Origin: Mesocentrotus franciscanus
Taxonomy: Eukaryota > Echinodermata > Echinoidea > Camarodonta > Strongylocentrotidae
DNA: 64,000 bases
Assembly: GCA_037976565.1 (NCBI GenBank)
Contig: CP137680.1
Location: 16,302,374 to 16,366,373, forward strand
Direction: 5' to 3'
In this document: positions 1-13,602 of the stretch, piece after piece
Layout of the letters: the number at the start of each line of letters is the position of its first letter
How positions within the stretch are numbered: the stretch's first letter is position 1
Notes under the pieces: generated by a model
Seen by the model: only the letters and a program-made list of their open reading frames with translations
Told to the model about the DNA's origin: nothing
Database searches by the model: none
Position numbers and translations under genes: made by a program

Positions 1-1666
1 GATGAATGTTTATGCATGAATTTCACCAATTTTCTACTTCTCTGCTCTGACTTTTCTGTACTAGTAGGATTTAAGAGTTAAGAGGACATTCTTCAAATCT
101 TATGGGATCTTAGTAGACACATCAGTAAAACCTTCATTTCTGCCTGAGTACACACCCAAGAAAGGGAGTAGTCTGTGCTCAACCATTCTAAAAATTGTGT
201 CTGATTGGAACAAAATATTGATAAACAAATGCTTTTATGCAATGAGCATTAACGATCATTCAATGTTTATTCTCTTTCAAATTGAATCCCAATTTTCTTT
301 TCTTGACAGTTGTTCTTATGAGATTTTAGACACAAAGTTATATCTATTCTTAGTAAAGTCTGAATATAAGACTGCCATGGAGGGCTTCAGACACCACAGA
401 CTACCTTGTGACCTCAGGTGACCTTTGCCCTCAGGCTATGATGACCTCATCTTACAAACAGAAATGGGGAGACACCAATGCAGTAGAGATAACAGAGAAA
501 CAATTCTGAGAGTTGTACTGCTTTCCCAATTTACCGTAGTACAAATCCATGTAACAGAGCTACATTAAAAAAAGACAAGAAAATTCTATACAACATGCTA
601 TAATTCAACTCAATGGAATGAAACATATGGCCAGTCTGAAGCATTTCAGGCCTACTTCAAACATTTGTTTATAACTAATTTCTATGTGTGCTTTCCAAAA
701 TTGAATGCCATTTCATTTTTATCAAAGTCTTCCACTTGCTACGCTGCTCTTTATTGTAAAAATAAATCACTGAAATGAACTTTTTTGGAGGGGGTTAATT
801 TATTTTCATAGCTGCATGTAAATGAACTTGAATGCCCTTTACTTCCCCCCAGAGAGGATTCAATTTCACACTTGATTTACCTTTCCCAATTTAGAACTCT
901 CTTACTACACATAATTTGAGCCAAAATGTATATTGTTAACAATAGAGCAAGTTGGCAGAAAACCTCAATGACCAAAATAAACTGGGGAAGAAGAAGAAGA
1001 AAAAAGGTGCTATAAATTTAAGTGGAGAGAATCAAAATGCCAAGTTCACAATTTCTGACCTTTTTAAAGTGCAGAGGCTCAATCAAGGATTTGGAGTGCT
1101 AGTCCAAGAAATAAGAGCTGTAATCTGTAAAACGACACTAATCACTTGCCGAGACCTATGGGCACACCAAGAATGCGTGAAGCTAAATCATCAAGGGTTT
1201 TTATACAAAAGCAGCTTGACTGAACCATTCCAAAGTAAATGAGACATGGTTGGAAGAAAAACCTCTACAGGAAACCTTCAGAAACGAGTCTCAATGTTGC
1301 TTTGACCGCAATGGCAGGTTCATCATTGGTTTCATAATAATGATTTGATTATTCACTACACAATTACACATAGTTTGTATTGTCATTTTGAGCTATTGTG
1401 GAAGGAAATGTTCTTGACTGGATTTTGTAGTTTAACAAAATAAGGCCATTCCCTTCCTGAACCCTTGCAAGATGCAAGGGCTGAATGAATATCAATGAAA
1501 AATTCATTACAGAATCCAGCCAAAGTTCCATACAATAAAAGAGAAGGTTGAGATTCCGGTAAAGGAACAAAACTATTTGTGAGCATTCTCATTCTTATTT
1601 CACATGTATATACCCATATCTGTGTGCAGAGTACTGCATATGATTCTCAGCAAGAATAAGTCAAAT

Positions 1667-1783
1667 ATCATTTTGATGATTCCAAAACCTCACAGTTATC
1701 AACATATTACATAATCAAACTTTGTCAGTAATTTCTAGACAATTTCTTGCACAATGCAACTGCAAGGACAGAACTTCCAGAAG
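1667..1783. mobile_element. Possible degenerate fragment of MITE family A
   Basis: This stretch shares the string ATCATTTTGATGATTCCA and a following pattern (CACAATGC before an ACCAGAACT-like end) with the right third of the family A elements. The left terminus and the TTAA flanks are not recognisable, so it would be an old truncated copy. Confidence 0.4.
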
Positions 1784-4077
1784 TCAACTCCATCTTTCAA
1801 AAAATGGCTCAGGGAATAACAAATATTCCAAATAATATTCTGATTGAGTGATTGAGGAATTTCAATCTTGCACCTAAACTCTACGCTGTATTAATACTGA
1901 TTTCAAGTACTAAACAATGTACAATGAATATCACCATATTTCACACTAACATAAATAAATCCTTATCGATGGGTTAACATACTTACCAAAATCTGTCAAA
2001 ATCACAGACGGGCAATAATATAAATATAGGCCTGGAGCTTATAACACCTGTAATAACTGACAAAACCACACCACTTTATAAGCTGCTGTCTATCTCTCTC
2101 TACAAATATGTGATCCTCATTAGGGTTAGATCTCAACTAAGGTGCCCGAGATGAAAAGGAACTGGGACAATGCAAATCGATTGACCATCACTGGCCGCTG
2201 CTATCGGTCAGTTATCACTGTGTGCTCATCCTATAATCACACATTAGTTACATCACTGGCTGGAAATATTGGGGCCAAGCCGCCAAGAGGGGGAAAATGG
2301 GTTAAGAACCAGAGTAAAGAAAGATTGCAGCCACTAACCATCCAGACTTTAAAAAGGTAACTTATTCCAAGACTTGGTGACAAAAATTGATCTAAAAGTA
2401 AATAGCGGATTTGAACGCTTAAGAATTCAAAGTATTCTACGAGAGAGCAGAATTGTTTTTAATTGCCAAAAATTCATTTTATAAGAGGGAAATACATGAA
2501 GGAAAGAACAAAAAATAGCTCTTTATGGCTAAAAGAGGGGGAGAGGGGAGGGGCAAGAGACAAAAGAGCAAAGAGAATCACAGATATTCAGACAGACATG
2601 AGAAGGAACATTGCCATGAAAAAACACTGAAGATAAGAAGTACAATACTACACAAGCTTTATATAACCCTACATTTTAGAAACAGCATTCACTTGATTTA
2701 TTCAAATAATAAGCTGCTTTTAAAAATTCTCAGCTAAAATCCTCTCCAAAATGGGGACTATCAAACAACAACAAAAGTTTTTAGGGAAAAAAAAGTTAAC
2801 CAAAGTTAGGTGTACAATAAGACTCATTTTTTTTTAAAGGAGGAATGTCTTTGTAAATGGTATGCATATAGCTAGTCAATAAAAACCCATGGTATTAACT
2901 GTCCATTTTCGATCCTTTTCAAATACAGTGGGCTCACCTTGTGGAGTGGGGGAAATTTAGAGACTTCAGCCTGGGAGAGGGGTCAGAAATTCCAGTCTAA
3001 TTGCACAGCAAATTTACTGTCGACTTCAGCAGATTAAGACCTGGTGCTGACAAGCAATTTCAGTCAGTTTCAAAGAATGGAAAAGTGCAGTAATCTATCC
3101 CATACAGAAGTAGTGTATTCGATGAAAAGAATTCAGAGAAAAATAACATTCTCCCCATACCTCCTAATTGTTACCTTTCCAGAAATCCTCTTTGGAATGA
3201 ACAAATAATTTTGAAAGAATAAGGCAGATAACTTAAGAATGGGAACAATCCAAAGGCTATTATTTAGAAATAGCAACTCACAAAAATGTGCCTAAAGTTA
3301 GGGGTGCTTTCCCCTTTAGGAGGCATTGTTCGGTGGTAATGAGAGGGGGGGGGGGGAAATGGGTAACAGATCTTTCTTTTCATGTGATTTGATGATACAA
3401 GATATACATAATCACATAAAAATACACTGCCACCACTTTGACATCATGGTTGGCCTTCCACTGCAAATCATAAACAGAGCAAGAATGATCATTTCTTATG
3501 GCATAGGTATGTAGGCCACCATCATGTAAGAAAGTTTGGCCCTGTCGTAAATTGTAAATTTTCAGCGGATCAACTTTTTCCTCTTGACTTTAGACCCCTC
3601 TGCCATTACGGAGTTGGGAAGTTCGCATATTGGAAGGTTATTCAACTTGGCAACTAACAACTGGAGTTTATTGCCCATTCCTAGGCACTCCCCACTTGAG
3701 ATTCAGTGCTTGGTTGGAGCATGGACCTGGTTGGAGTGAGAAAGCAGTGGATGGACAAAATTTTAACGGGCAGTTCACGGGAAGGGGTACAGAGCTAAAA
3801 TTTTGGGACCCATGTGTACTGGTCGATTGTTAATATTGAGCCTTGATTTTTACATAGGAAATTTCTCCACAATAACGATTAACAAGACCAACAGAGTATA
3901 CACCCCCATGTTAAAATGTTAACAAAACAAAGGCCTCATGGACACCCCCCAATAATTTACTCCAGTCTTCACAGGAACAGACTTAGTATGGAGCAAGCTT
4001 CATTTAAGGCTACAAGTAAGCCCCCGGCCCCTCCCTCTTCCCAAAGACGGCATAGTTGCACTGCTCCTTGTATATAC

Positions 4078-4230
4078 CAGGGGCCCGTTTCATAAAACTT
4101 GTTATCTATGACAACTGCTAAATTTCTATGACAAATCTGCTCTCAGCCAATCAGATGCCATGACTTCAGTAGCTTATAACAGTAGCTTGTAACTTGTTAT
4201 TGATAACAAGTTTTATGAAACAGGGCCCTG
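4078..4230. mobile_element. Short MITE with about 28-bp inverted repeats
   Basis: A 153-bp element whose left end, CAGGGGCCCGTTTCATAAAA, is mirrored at the right as CAGGGCCCTGTTTCATAAAA, continuing into CTTGTTATC on both sides. It is flanked by TAC on each side (4075-4077, 4231-4233), a possible 3-bp duplication. The core contains CAGCCAATCAGATG. It is non-coding. Confidence 0.75.
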
Positions 4231-4595
4231 TACTTCATTTTCATATGAATGTGATTTTCTTCTTCTTTTAAAAAATATTACAACAGAGTCATTTTAAGCT
4301 GGATTGATAGATTGAAAATAAGATTTGAAACCACCCCATGGAAGTCAAAAGAGATCAGTATTTGTAAGAGGAAGAAGTCTGTAATCACCATCCTTAGAGG
4401 TAGTAATGAGTGAAAGTCTACACCATCCCAGGGTCATTTTAACATACCACACTTTAAAGAGGATTTTTAGGAGAGGGATTAGTTCTGGTTTGTAGTTTGC
4501 TATAAGTACAAAGCCCATGCTGATTTGCTCAGTATTTAAAGTGGGGAACCACTTCAGCTCAACAACTTCAAAATAAGCCACTCTTTTTGTTTAAG

Positions 4596-4792
4596 TTTTG
4601 AAAATGATCTAGCGCTTGTCATAGGGTTTCTCATAAAACTTTCTTGTCTTAACCCCTTTGCCTATGGGAACCGGGAGATCCCTGTATTAAGTCTATGGGG
4701 ATTAGAGAATTCAGTAGTCATCTGGATAAGAATTTTGTTAATCTTTTGTCAATGATCTAGGGCTTGTCATAGGGTTTCTCATAAAACTTTCC
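4596..4792. repeat. Direct repeat of about 48 bp flanking a small dispersed repeat
   Basis: The sequence around ATGATCTAGCGCTTGTCATA at 4596-4643 recurs almost unchanged at 4744-4792. Between them lies a fragment (4649 to about 4722) related to the small inverted-repeat element at 12093, sharing GGAACCGGG and ATTAGAGAATTC. Confidence 0.65.
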
Positions 4793-5503
4793 CTCCAGAA
4801 ACTCTTCAGAATTTTGTTGACTTCCATCATTCACTTTCGGCATTCTTCAAACGAAGTATATACCTTAGATGTTTCAAAATTGCTATTCATTGTAAAGTTC
4901 CAGTTCCAGGATATGTAAAATTGCGGGGGACATTTACTGAACAACAAAATTAACTAATCAAGTTGTTTACAAACCCTTTTATGAGTGTTGGGAGAAATCA
5001 GAAAATGGGAGTAATAAACATGGATCTCTAAAAAGGTTTTTATATGCTCTATTCTTTTTACAGAAAGATAATCCACACATCAATTTTGTAGACACAACGG
5101 CATAAGCCCCAAATTGACCAACCTGCTTCAGAAACAAGCCCACAATGAGTTAATGAAGCATGGTTTCTGCTTTCAGTTCAAAAGAATTCACCATGCTGGC
5201 AATCTGGGATTGTTATAAAACACAATGTTTCAAATAAGACCATGCTGAAAGTTGTTTATTTCAACTGACTACTAGTACTAGTACTAGGCATCAGAATGAA
5301 AGAGGCACATTGGTGAAAATTCCTGAAAATCTCTCAAGCATGGCTGCAAAACACTAGCACAAGTGGCTAAGATTCATTTTATGGCGAAAGTAGCTACCCG
5401 GTACATGTACATGAAAAGGCTGTATGCATAATAGCAATCAGGTGCTTTTGACATGTTGCGGAGCTAAATCATAGTTTCGAGCTCCATTTCAAATGAGAAG
5501 TAT

Positions 5504-5550
5504 GTCAAAGGAGAAGGATAACACTGTCAAGGAGAAGGAAAACACTGTCG
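5504..5550. repeat. Short tandem duplication
   Basis: Two imperfect copies of a unit of about 22 bp (CAAAGGAGAAGGATAACACTG) stand side by side. No function can be inferred. Confidence 0.5.
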
Positions 5551-7496
5551 AGAAGAATTTGTAAGCATGTGGTATGAGATATGAGGTGTATACAAGATTC
5601 AGGGCAGATTCCTAAAATCAAACTACTGACTAACTACTCGGACAGACCTATTTCAACAATACCGATATATCAAAATCCCCTATTAAAAATAGAGACACTG
5701 TTACTAGTGTTAGGCACAACAACTGACTAGGGTTTGTGCCTTCACTACCTACCCTGAGGACAGGAAGATCACCCAGCTCAGGTAGCCTTGTTGGACCACA
5801 TCCATGAGTCATCAAACCACAAAGACCCTTCACATCCTCCCGGCCATGTCTCCTCAAGAAACATTCCAATGGCATGTAGAAGACAAGAAGCTTTGGTAAA
5901 GGGAAACTCCTCCATCAAAACACCAATAAACAATAAGCTTGGGGTATCCCCACCCAACCACAGGATAAGGAACGCTATTATTTATCAATCCACTTCCCTC
6001 AAATGTAAACTATGATAAGCAATTCCTAGATGGAATGATAACTTTATGGAACTTATAACTGGAGTTGTCTAAAGAAAGGGGTCACTGGGCCAAGGTAATT
6101 TCCGAGTCCTACTCCCTAAACAATGGACTCAAAGTATACTTTACAAAGACAGTATATTTTGGGAAATGATGGTCTTGACAAGCATAAATATGACCAAATA
6201 TGACCCAAAAATTTGTTTCCATTTTTCGGAAGCACTTATTCTCTGTAAGGTTAGTGCACTTTGCAGGCACACAAATTCAGAGAAACAGTAAACAATTGTT
6301 TTTTCAAAGAACCCTGATCATTCACCTCAACCTGTAAGGTTTCTTTTACAGAATTTGATGTAATGATGCAGGAACATAAAAAATATGCTAATTAACAATT
6401 ATGTATGAGGATAGATTTTATCTTGGGTGTTACTAAGAAATGAAGCCTCCATTTTCAAGATGTGGGTGGCTTGGATAAAGATCAAAGAAGATGATTGTTA
6501 ACATGTACGAAGCCTTGATCATGGGTGCTTATCTCTGAATCATCAACACTGACGTTAATTATAATGGAATAAAATGGTACCATTATTGAAGTTATAGTAT
6601 CATGAATGACTATCAAATCAGGGTTTCATATTCACTGTGAGTGGCATATAGGCCTCAGGTAATATCCTAGCTACCCCACTCTTAGTCTTAGACATTGTGG
6701 AGGAAAAAGCAGTCTTCAAAAGCAATTTGCATAATGGGACCACACAATGAGACTCATTTTCCTCATTTAATATTCACACCTACAGCTTAGATTAGTACAA
6801 AAAGGACCCCAATTCCTTTGTTTCGCCGATGTCAAACCGCAGCAAATTCAGGCATTTTTATTAGGTATTCAAGCTCCTAGCAGAAGGAAAATTGGTTGGC
6901 TATCGAATTCAGGCAGCTGAGTCCATTAACAAGAGACTGCTAATGACTGTTGAGCATGAACTTGATAAGCAAATCATACATTTGATTTAATGGGTTTGCT
7001 TAGGAGCATCCATTGTTCCAACATCTTACACAATAGCATGGGACTACTGGTGAGTCATAAGTGCAAGACCACAATCTGTCTGTCAAACACGAATTTGCTT
7101 ATAGGACCATCTCCAAACATAAAGCGCCTACAAAATATTGACTAAACCTGACAATGGACAGGGTCTTTGATTTAAGTTTAAATTCCAAGATGGACTTTAA
7201 TCAAAAAAGTACACAAAACTAATTCCCACCTGGCCATTTGTAAATTGAAAATCCCACACAAAAGTAAGAAGTACATTAAAACTTTTGTCTCCTATTATAT
7301 TATGGATGTAGTGTATTACTGAAATTTGCACTTGCTTGGTAATGTGATCTGGAGATAAGAAACTAAGGGGGTAAGAATAAGTATAAATATTATCTAAATG
7401 ATAACAAAAGTTTGACAAAACATGGTTGTTACTTGTACTTCGTTGATCTCTTGAGCCTGAGGTCTAGTTCAAATGAAACAAAACATATTGTCTTAA

Positions 7497-7886
7497 AGGT
7501 ATAGACCAGTTTTGGAAACACCCCCTCTCAAAAAATGAAACGGAAGCTCTTATTACCAATCATGTGAAAGAATATGTTTTGACTAAAACGTGATGATACA
7601 AATTTTGCCGGGGAAACCGCCTACTAAGTTAAGTACTTATTGATATATTTGGTAAATTATTATATCTATCCGGACTGGATAGATATCGCGTAGTCCCATA
7701 TTTACATCTTTCTGTGTACAGTGCTTGTAACTTTACCAAGACTGGGCCACATTTCTTATCATTTTGATGATTCCAGAACCTTGCAGTACACAACAACACT
7801 TATATGCTAGATGATCAACCTTTTCTGATCGATTCCACAACGTTTCTTTCACAATGCGAGGGCATGACCAGAACTGGTCTATACCT
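7497..7886. mobile_element. TTAA-flanked MITE, family A copy 1 (piggyBac type)
   Basis: A 390-bp element bounded by TTAA on both sides (7493-7496 and 7887-7890). Its inverted termini read AGGTATAGACCAG inward from each end. It has no coding capacity. TTAA target duplication is the hallmark of the piggyBac superfamily; assigning this non-autonomous element to it is inference from that signature alone. A second copy lies at 21117. Confidence 0.8.
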
Positions 7887-8926
7887 TTAATGTTTCTAAA
7901 ATGCATGCCATCTCTGGTGTATAAAATGAATAAACTATACCTCTTCAATGCACTGCCAGTATTGTTTTGCTCTGTGGGGGGATACTAAATGATGGCTAAA
8001 TAGTTATGGGTACATGATGATCAAGGGGCATAGAAAAATATTTAAAAGATAAGAATAACAGGAGGGGAAAGTTTAGGCTCATACTTGTTTTTAAAAAATG
8101 TTAGAACATGACATTACATGTGTGACAGCTTACAAGTTACATACAGTTGCAGCTAACTTATTGCCCATCATACTAATAACTGATAATCAAATATAGTAGT
8201 ACAATAATCAGTATACATGTACAATATCATTGGAAATGATTTGTACATTATTTCATTGAAGTTTTCAGATCTACTAGTACATGTAAACAAAGGAGGAAAG
8301 GGAAAATGAATGCTCATGCAAAATAGATACTACCTTAATATGGCTGCCAAAGATGAAAGCTTCTTGCAGATAACAAGCAAAGGATTTCTGGGGCAAAGTA
8401 GGTGAAATTGATTATTACAGAACTCCTTACTTAGAAACCACAAAAATCAGTGCAGCATTGGTAGATGATCTGTCCCGAATGCATTCACTACTACAAGTGG
8501 GTGATATGCGAAGCTATGAATGGGCCCCCAAGTGGTGGTGGGAGATTCCATTGCATGGTGGAGGGAGGATTGGGCTTTCTAACATAGAGGGACAGGGCTG
8601 AAGATGGGATCAGATTTGAAATACCGTTATTATGATTGACTCGGGCTGATCTATGGGAATTGTTTCTGGGTTTTGGAATGTTATCAATTTCATGGTAGGA
8701 TTCGAGAGCTCCATTTCACAATATTACCTCTTGAAATTGAAACTCTGTATGCCAGAAATGTGATATATTGTTTTTATCAACTTATTAAAATACATAGGAT
8801 GAAAAGAATGGCTCTTGGAAAGAGTCAGAATGGTAGATGAATATAAGAAAACTTCTTGGTCTTCAGCTATAAAATTTAAGAGAGGGGTATATAGATAGAA
8901 CAAAACATGGGATGAGGTTTGTACAC

Positions 8927-8929
<3 letters not shown>

Positions 8930-8975
<46 letters not shown>
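8930..8975. repeat. (GA)n microsatellite
   Basis: Uninterrupted AG dinucleotide run, followed by purine-rich sequence to about 9190. Confidence 0.95.
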
Positions 8976-8977
<2 letters not shown>

Positions 8978-10573
8978 ATCAGATACAAAAGGAGAAACAG
9001 AAATAAATATAAAGTGAAAGTAAGAGCCTCTGAGAATGAAAGAAAGATTGGGGGTATATAGAGAGAGATACAGATACAGGAAAAGGGTCAGATAGCTACA
9101 TTTAGAAAGAAGGGTAGCAAAAAGAGAACAAGAACTAAAAAGAGAGATGGATAGACATCAGAGGGGAAAGAAAGAAATAGAGAGAAGGTAAAAGAGCTTG
9201 TTGAACATGTAAACGTTGATAGAAATTACCCAAATAAACTCAAAGCACTCCCCTATGATTTCCACCCTAAATGAAGCATCCTTTCATTTCCTGCCATTCA
9301 AATATTTTTCCAATTACGTTTCATGATTTGCGGCCAGAACAAACCCAGAGGCATTACAAAAATGATATATTTCAACTACAACTCTGAATAAGTGGGGTAT
9401 TACAATTATTACAAAGACCCTCTTCATATCAGATTGGTACTATTGTATATAGCTTTACAGAATAAAAAGACAGACTACAGAAAAGGAAAGGAAAAGGGGG
9501 AACTTATGATTATAACCTGTCTAGCAATAAAACAAATATTTAAATAAACTTAATTGGTAAAAGGAGGTAAAATTCAGAAAAGTACACTGTACAAGCCAAA
9601 GTACAAGCCAGAGGGGAAAAGAGGAAGCATTTGTATACATTTTTTCTCTAATGGTGGAGTAAAGAAGAAACTAGGCTCCATATCAAAAGGGGAAATGGCA
9701 TCTTTCGAGGCTGAGATTTTAGGAGACTTTGGAATGAATAGTATGGCTTAGGATATTGGATTATTTCAAATATACAAAATCTGGTTCCTCTTTGTATGAA
9801 ATATAGGGCAATAATTCAGGGCAATTTTCTGGATGAGCTGCATTTTGGAGCACGACAAAGAGATTCATTAGACAGCTGATCGAAGATCAATCCCACACTT
9901 TTCTCGACTCAAGAAGTTTGTTCTTGATCGGTTATTTTACAATACATGTAAATGACAGGCAAACAGGCAGAAAATTGGCTGTTTATTTCATCACATTGTT
10001 AGGATATGGAGCTGGTGGATAAAAGTACTACCTTGCAGCCCAGGTTTGATTTAGCTTAATAATACCTAAATTTTCATTCAGATATATGCCAAAGAATTCC
10101 CAACACCACTAACTTTTTATGCCTTCGGCATTCTGGACGCGTCATTTCATGGCACCAGATTTCACTAAGCTTCCTTTATTTGACTTATATTATTCATGAC
10201 AGCCTAGTATCCACAAAGATGGAAACACACCGTCCTTGTTCTGATCTGATAATAGTAGCAAAGTTAGCAACCTAACCTTGCATCTTTCAATCAAACCCAG
10301 GGACACTCACTAATCCCACAAAAAATGTCAGATACTTATCTGCCATTATCCCGCCCGATAACCCTCATTCATTTCTTGGATAATGCGATAATATGATTAT
10401 GAAACAACAAGATATTTTGGTTTGTTAAGGGCTTGTTGACTACATAGCTAAAAACATGAGTAGTTTTCTCTCAAGGGTGGGTACACTGCCAGGTTGTAAA
10501 AATGATCCCTAGAGCAGAAACAGATAGTGGCTAGGTTCATGTGGGGTTGTCTTGTCGTAGTTTTAAACTTTAA

Positions 10574-10764
10574 AGCCTGTCTGCACTAGTTTGGCCAGGA
10601 GGGATTAGACCTCCCAGCGTGGTCACTAACAGGTGGTTATCTCATCAACTCAGCTCTCAATTAACATAAGAAAAAGAGGATCATGGGGGACCAACGGGTA
10701 CCACTTAGGCATTGTTTTCTATATAGAGGGAGCCAAGAGTAACTACAAGTAGTGCAGTGGGGCT
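10574..10764. mobile_element. TTAA-flanked MITE, family C copy 1
   Basis: A 191-bp element flanked by TTAA (10570-10573, 10765-10768). The termini are AGCCTGTCTGCACTAG and, from the right, AGCCCCACTGCACTAC, an imperfect inverted repeat. It has no open frame. A close copy in the same orientation is at 27427. Confidence 0.8.
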
Positions 10765-12092
10765 TTAAAGTTGGTGAAACTTCACCGATTCCTCAACCAC
10801 TGGCCTACTTCTTAGTACATATCTGTCCTTGACAACGATAATTTCTCCCAATAGACAAAAATGATATTGTTTAAAAGCATACTTTCTTACACTTTTTATC
10901 ACATTTTTCTTTTATTACTCCAAAGTCCTACAATAGAAACTGGCAATGTTTGGGAGTGTCTCAACGCTTGAAAGTACAAATAGAAACTGAAGGGCTGTTC
11001 TAGGATTTTGAACCATACATGAACTATTTAAAAAGCAATTTCCTCTCCTTAGGAATAGCCTCAGAGGGACCATATGCCATATGAAGTACATGAAGATGAC
11101 AAGCAATAAAAGTTTCGGTTCCCTATAATGCATAACAACATAGAAAGGAGTTTGTTTTAGCAATAAATCAAAATAGGTTTTATGACACTCCCATCTTTCT
11201 ATTTTTCCCTTTTTGGGGATGCGCAGAAACTAGGGCAAGCCGTTAGGTTCATGCCATTTTGTGTATGTTTAGTTTGTTTTTGTAAGAAGCTGGTAATCAA
11301 TCATGAAAAAACAAGACAAAACAAAAAATATGATTTAAATAAACATTTCAATACTTAGTGAGGACACAAGACATTTCTTTCATATTGTCAAAATAACTGA
11401 CAAAAGTAATTGTTATTATTATCATTAAATATTTGGTGTCAACTATGCCTGATGTAACCATATCAACATAGAAACGCCCATACACTTGTAATGAGATCTC
11501 TCTATATTCACTGTCAACTTTGAGGATTTGTTAACATACATTTTTATTATTGTATGTATTCAACCTCCAGCATCCTTCCCATAAAGAAACCCCATGAAGA
11601 TCGGGTAGGGGGAGGGGCTTTTTACCAACAGTCATGAATAAAGATCATCAATATCTCATATAGACCCATTGCATCATCAAAAGGAATTTTCCAATTCCCA
11701 AACCTTGCATCATAACATCAAGAGTCAAGACTAATTAGGCAACAGCACCAAATAAAACTCCTTGAAACTATTTGGCCCAATTGATAACTACAACATCGTT
11801 TGTAGAATTACAAGCTAATAGCTGGAGAGGCTAGCGGATTTGATTGTCTAAGCGCAAAAGACATCGCAATCATTCCTTTATTCAGAGAAGTCTATCATTT
11901 TATCTTAATCTATTTGACCCTTTGCAGGGAGCAAAAACTTGAAAGGTTTCAATTCCATTAAGAGCTATTTCTGTACTTTGTTGATATTGAAACTGTGATA
12001 AAATGAGATATTGGATGATTATTTGGAGCTATTTATATACCTGGATGTTAACAGTACACACTGATGGGTGTGATTGTAAATATCTGTTTAGA

Positions 12093-12172
12093 TTAACCCA
12101 TTGACTATTGGAACCGGGTGGTCTCTGTATTAAGCCTATGTGAATTAGAGAATTCGGTAGTTAACGGGTTAA
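12093..12172. mobile_element. 80-bp inverted-repeat element
   Basis: It begins TTAACCCATTGACTA and ends with the near-complement TAGTTAACGGGTTAA. It is related to the fragment at 4649-4722, which has lost its right end. This is consistent with a very short MITE or its remnant. Confidence 0.5.
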
Positions 12173-12675
12173 GTTAGAGCTCAACTCATGTTAAGCTAAG
12201 AATGATGCTAAACTTAGCTAAAACCAACCCAAGGAAGTATTTTAACCATATATGTCGTGATAAGATGAGTGCAGAAAATAAACACCTCCTCCCTGGATGT
12301 TTCATGAATACCACACATTCCATTTGCTGATAGCTAGAAGGATGTTAATCCATAATCATTGACATATATAGAGTTAACGTCCTTCTGGATCTAAGTAGAC
12401 GATATTGTGTATGGAGCAAGCAGTAAGTAAAGGTATTAAAACCTAGATTGCTGCTTGAATCAGAAGAGGCAACCTCAAGTTAGAGAGGAAAGAAAATTGA
12501 AGACACAGAATTACAAGATATTGATACGAGCAAGATATTGATATGAGCAACATCACAGTTACAGACAAAAGAGAAAAAGGAAACCCGATAAAATACATCC
12601 ACAAACAAAACCCCACAAAACAACCAGAGACACACATGCCCTTCATGCTGACAAATAACGAAAGTATGAACTCAC

Positions 12676-12992
12676 TGTTGCAGCTGCTCTGCAAAGCTGG
12701 GTGTAATTCTTTCTGGGCTGATTAGTGGCATGCTGCCCTCTTGTGTTGCCTGCCTTACAGTTTGTTCACTGGGTTCTTGCTTAGGGCTGCTCCTCTTCTT
12801 GTGGGAGACAGGTACCAGCTCTGGTGGGGGAGGGGGGAACTCCATGTTACCCCTGCCATCAAGAGGGGTTAGGGGCGTGGGTGGTGGAGGGGGGCTGAGT
12901 TCCAGTCCTTGGTTTGAGGGTCCATGGACAAGCTGCTGACCGGAGGGTGAACCGTTGATGATTTGGGCGGTGTTCTCTGACCACCAGAGTTG
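12676..12992 (-). CDS. Proline-rich exon with EVH1-type FPPPPP motif
   Basis: This 317-bp minus-strand exon has acceptor ATCGATCAG|CAA and donor CAACA|GTGAGT. The open frame gives 105 codons plus two leftover bases. It contains L-S-P-P-P-P-P-T-P-L-T-P, then M-E-F-P-P-P-P-P-E-L-V-P, a basic KKR patch and a polar end, F-A-E-Q-L-Q-Q. The E-F-P-P-P-P-P-E-L string matches the consensus ligand of Ena/VASP EVH1 domains (aromatic or Leu followed by four Pro, flanked by acidic residues), which suggests recruitment of actin-elongation factors. Because the donor is used, more 3' exons must exist; none was recognised in 1-12675, so the C-terminus is off the window or unrecognised. The entry phase disagrees with the preferred frame of the preceding exon by one base. 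Confidence 0.78.
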
Positions 12993-13602
12993 CTGATCGA
13001 TAAAATAATGTACCAACACAATTTCAATTAGCAGGTGACAATAATAATTGACAAACTTTCACAATATTCTTAAACTACAGATAATATACATTAAAGGTAT
13101 AAAGCTTATGCTGTATGGACTTGATCAAAGTTTTTTTTTTTAATTCGCTTAAGTTTTGCTTCAGAGCAAAAATATTTGGCAGTCAAATGAGGTATTTAGA
13201 AATAATTTTTTCTATACAGTTACAAGATATCAATCTTCATGTAGACTCTCATAAATGGACTTCAAATCAAAACACAAATACCTTAGACCTTATTCAATCT
13301 GCTTTAAGCAATGTCATAAGTCAGATCACCACTAAAGCAAGCATTGTATAGCATTGATTTTGTTGTTTTAAAAGTAGATAGGAAAATTGGGAACACAATC
13401 ACACAAACTTTCATAAAACAACCGAACAACAGCAATTTCAACAGCATCATGAATAACCTTCTGAAATATGCCAACATTACAATGTCATGTCACATAATCT
13501 AGACATGGTTTCAATAGGCTATACCACACAAAATTAAAATTGCCCTTGAGGTGATTTCTTAAAAGTCGTTGTGATTGTATTTGAGATACTACAGTCTCTC
13601 AC

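Larger units (their letters stand above)
1..12675. other. Non-coding stretch (probable intron or downstream region)
   Basis: Apart from the repeats listed separately, I see no convincing exon on either strand. Open frames here are short, lack paired splice signals or a composition shift, and do not resemble known domains. The region lies 3' of the last visible exon, which ends in a donor, so at least its right part should be an intron. Confidence 0.6.
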
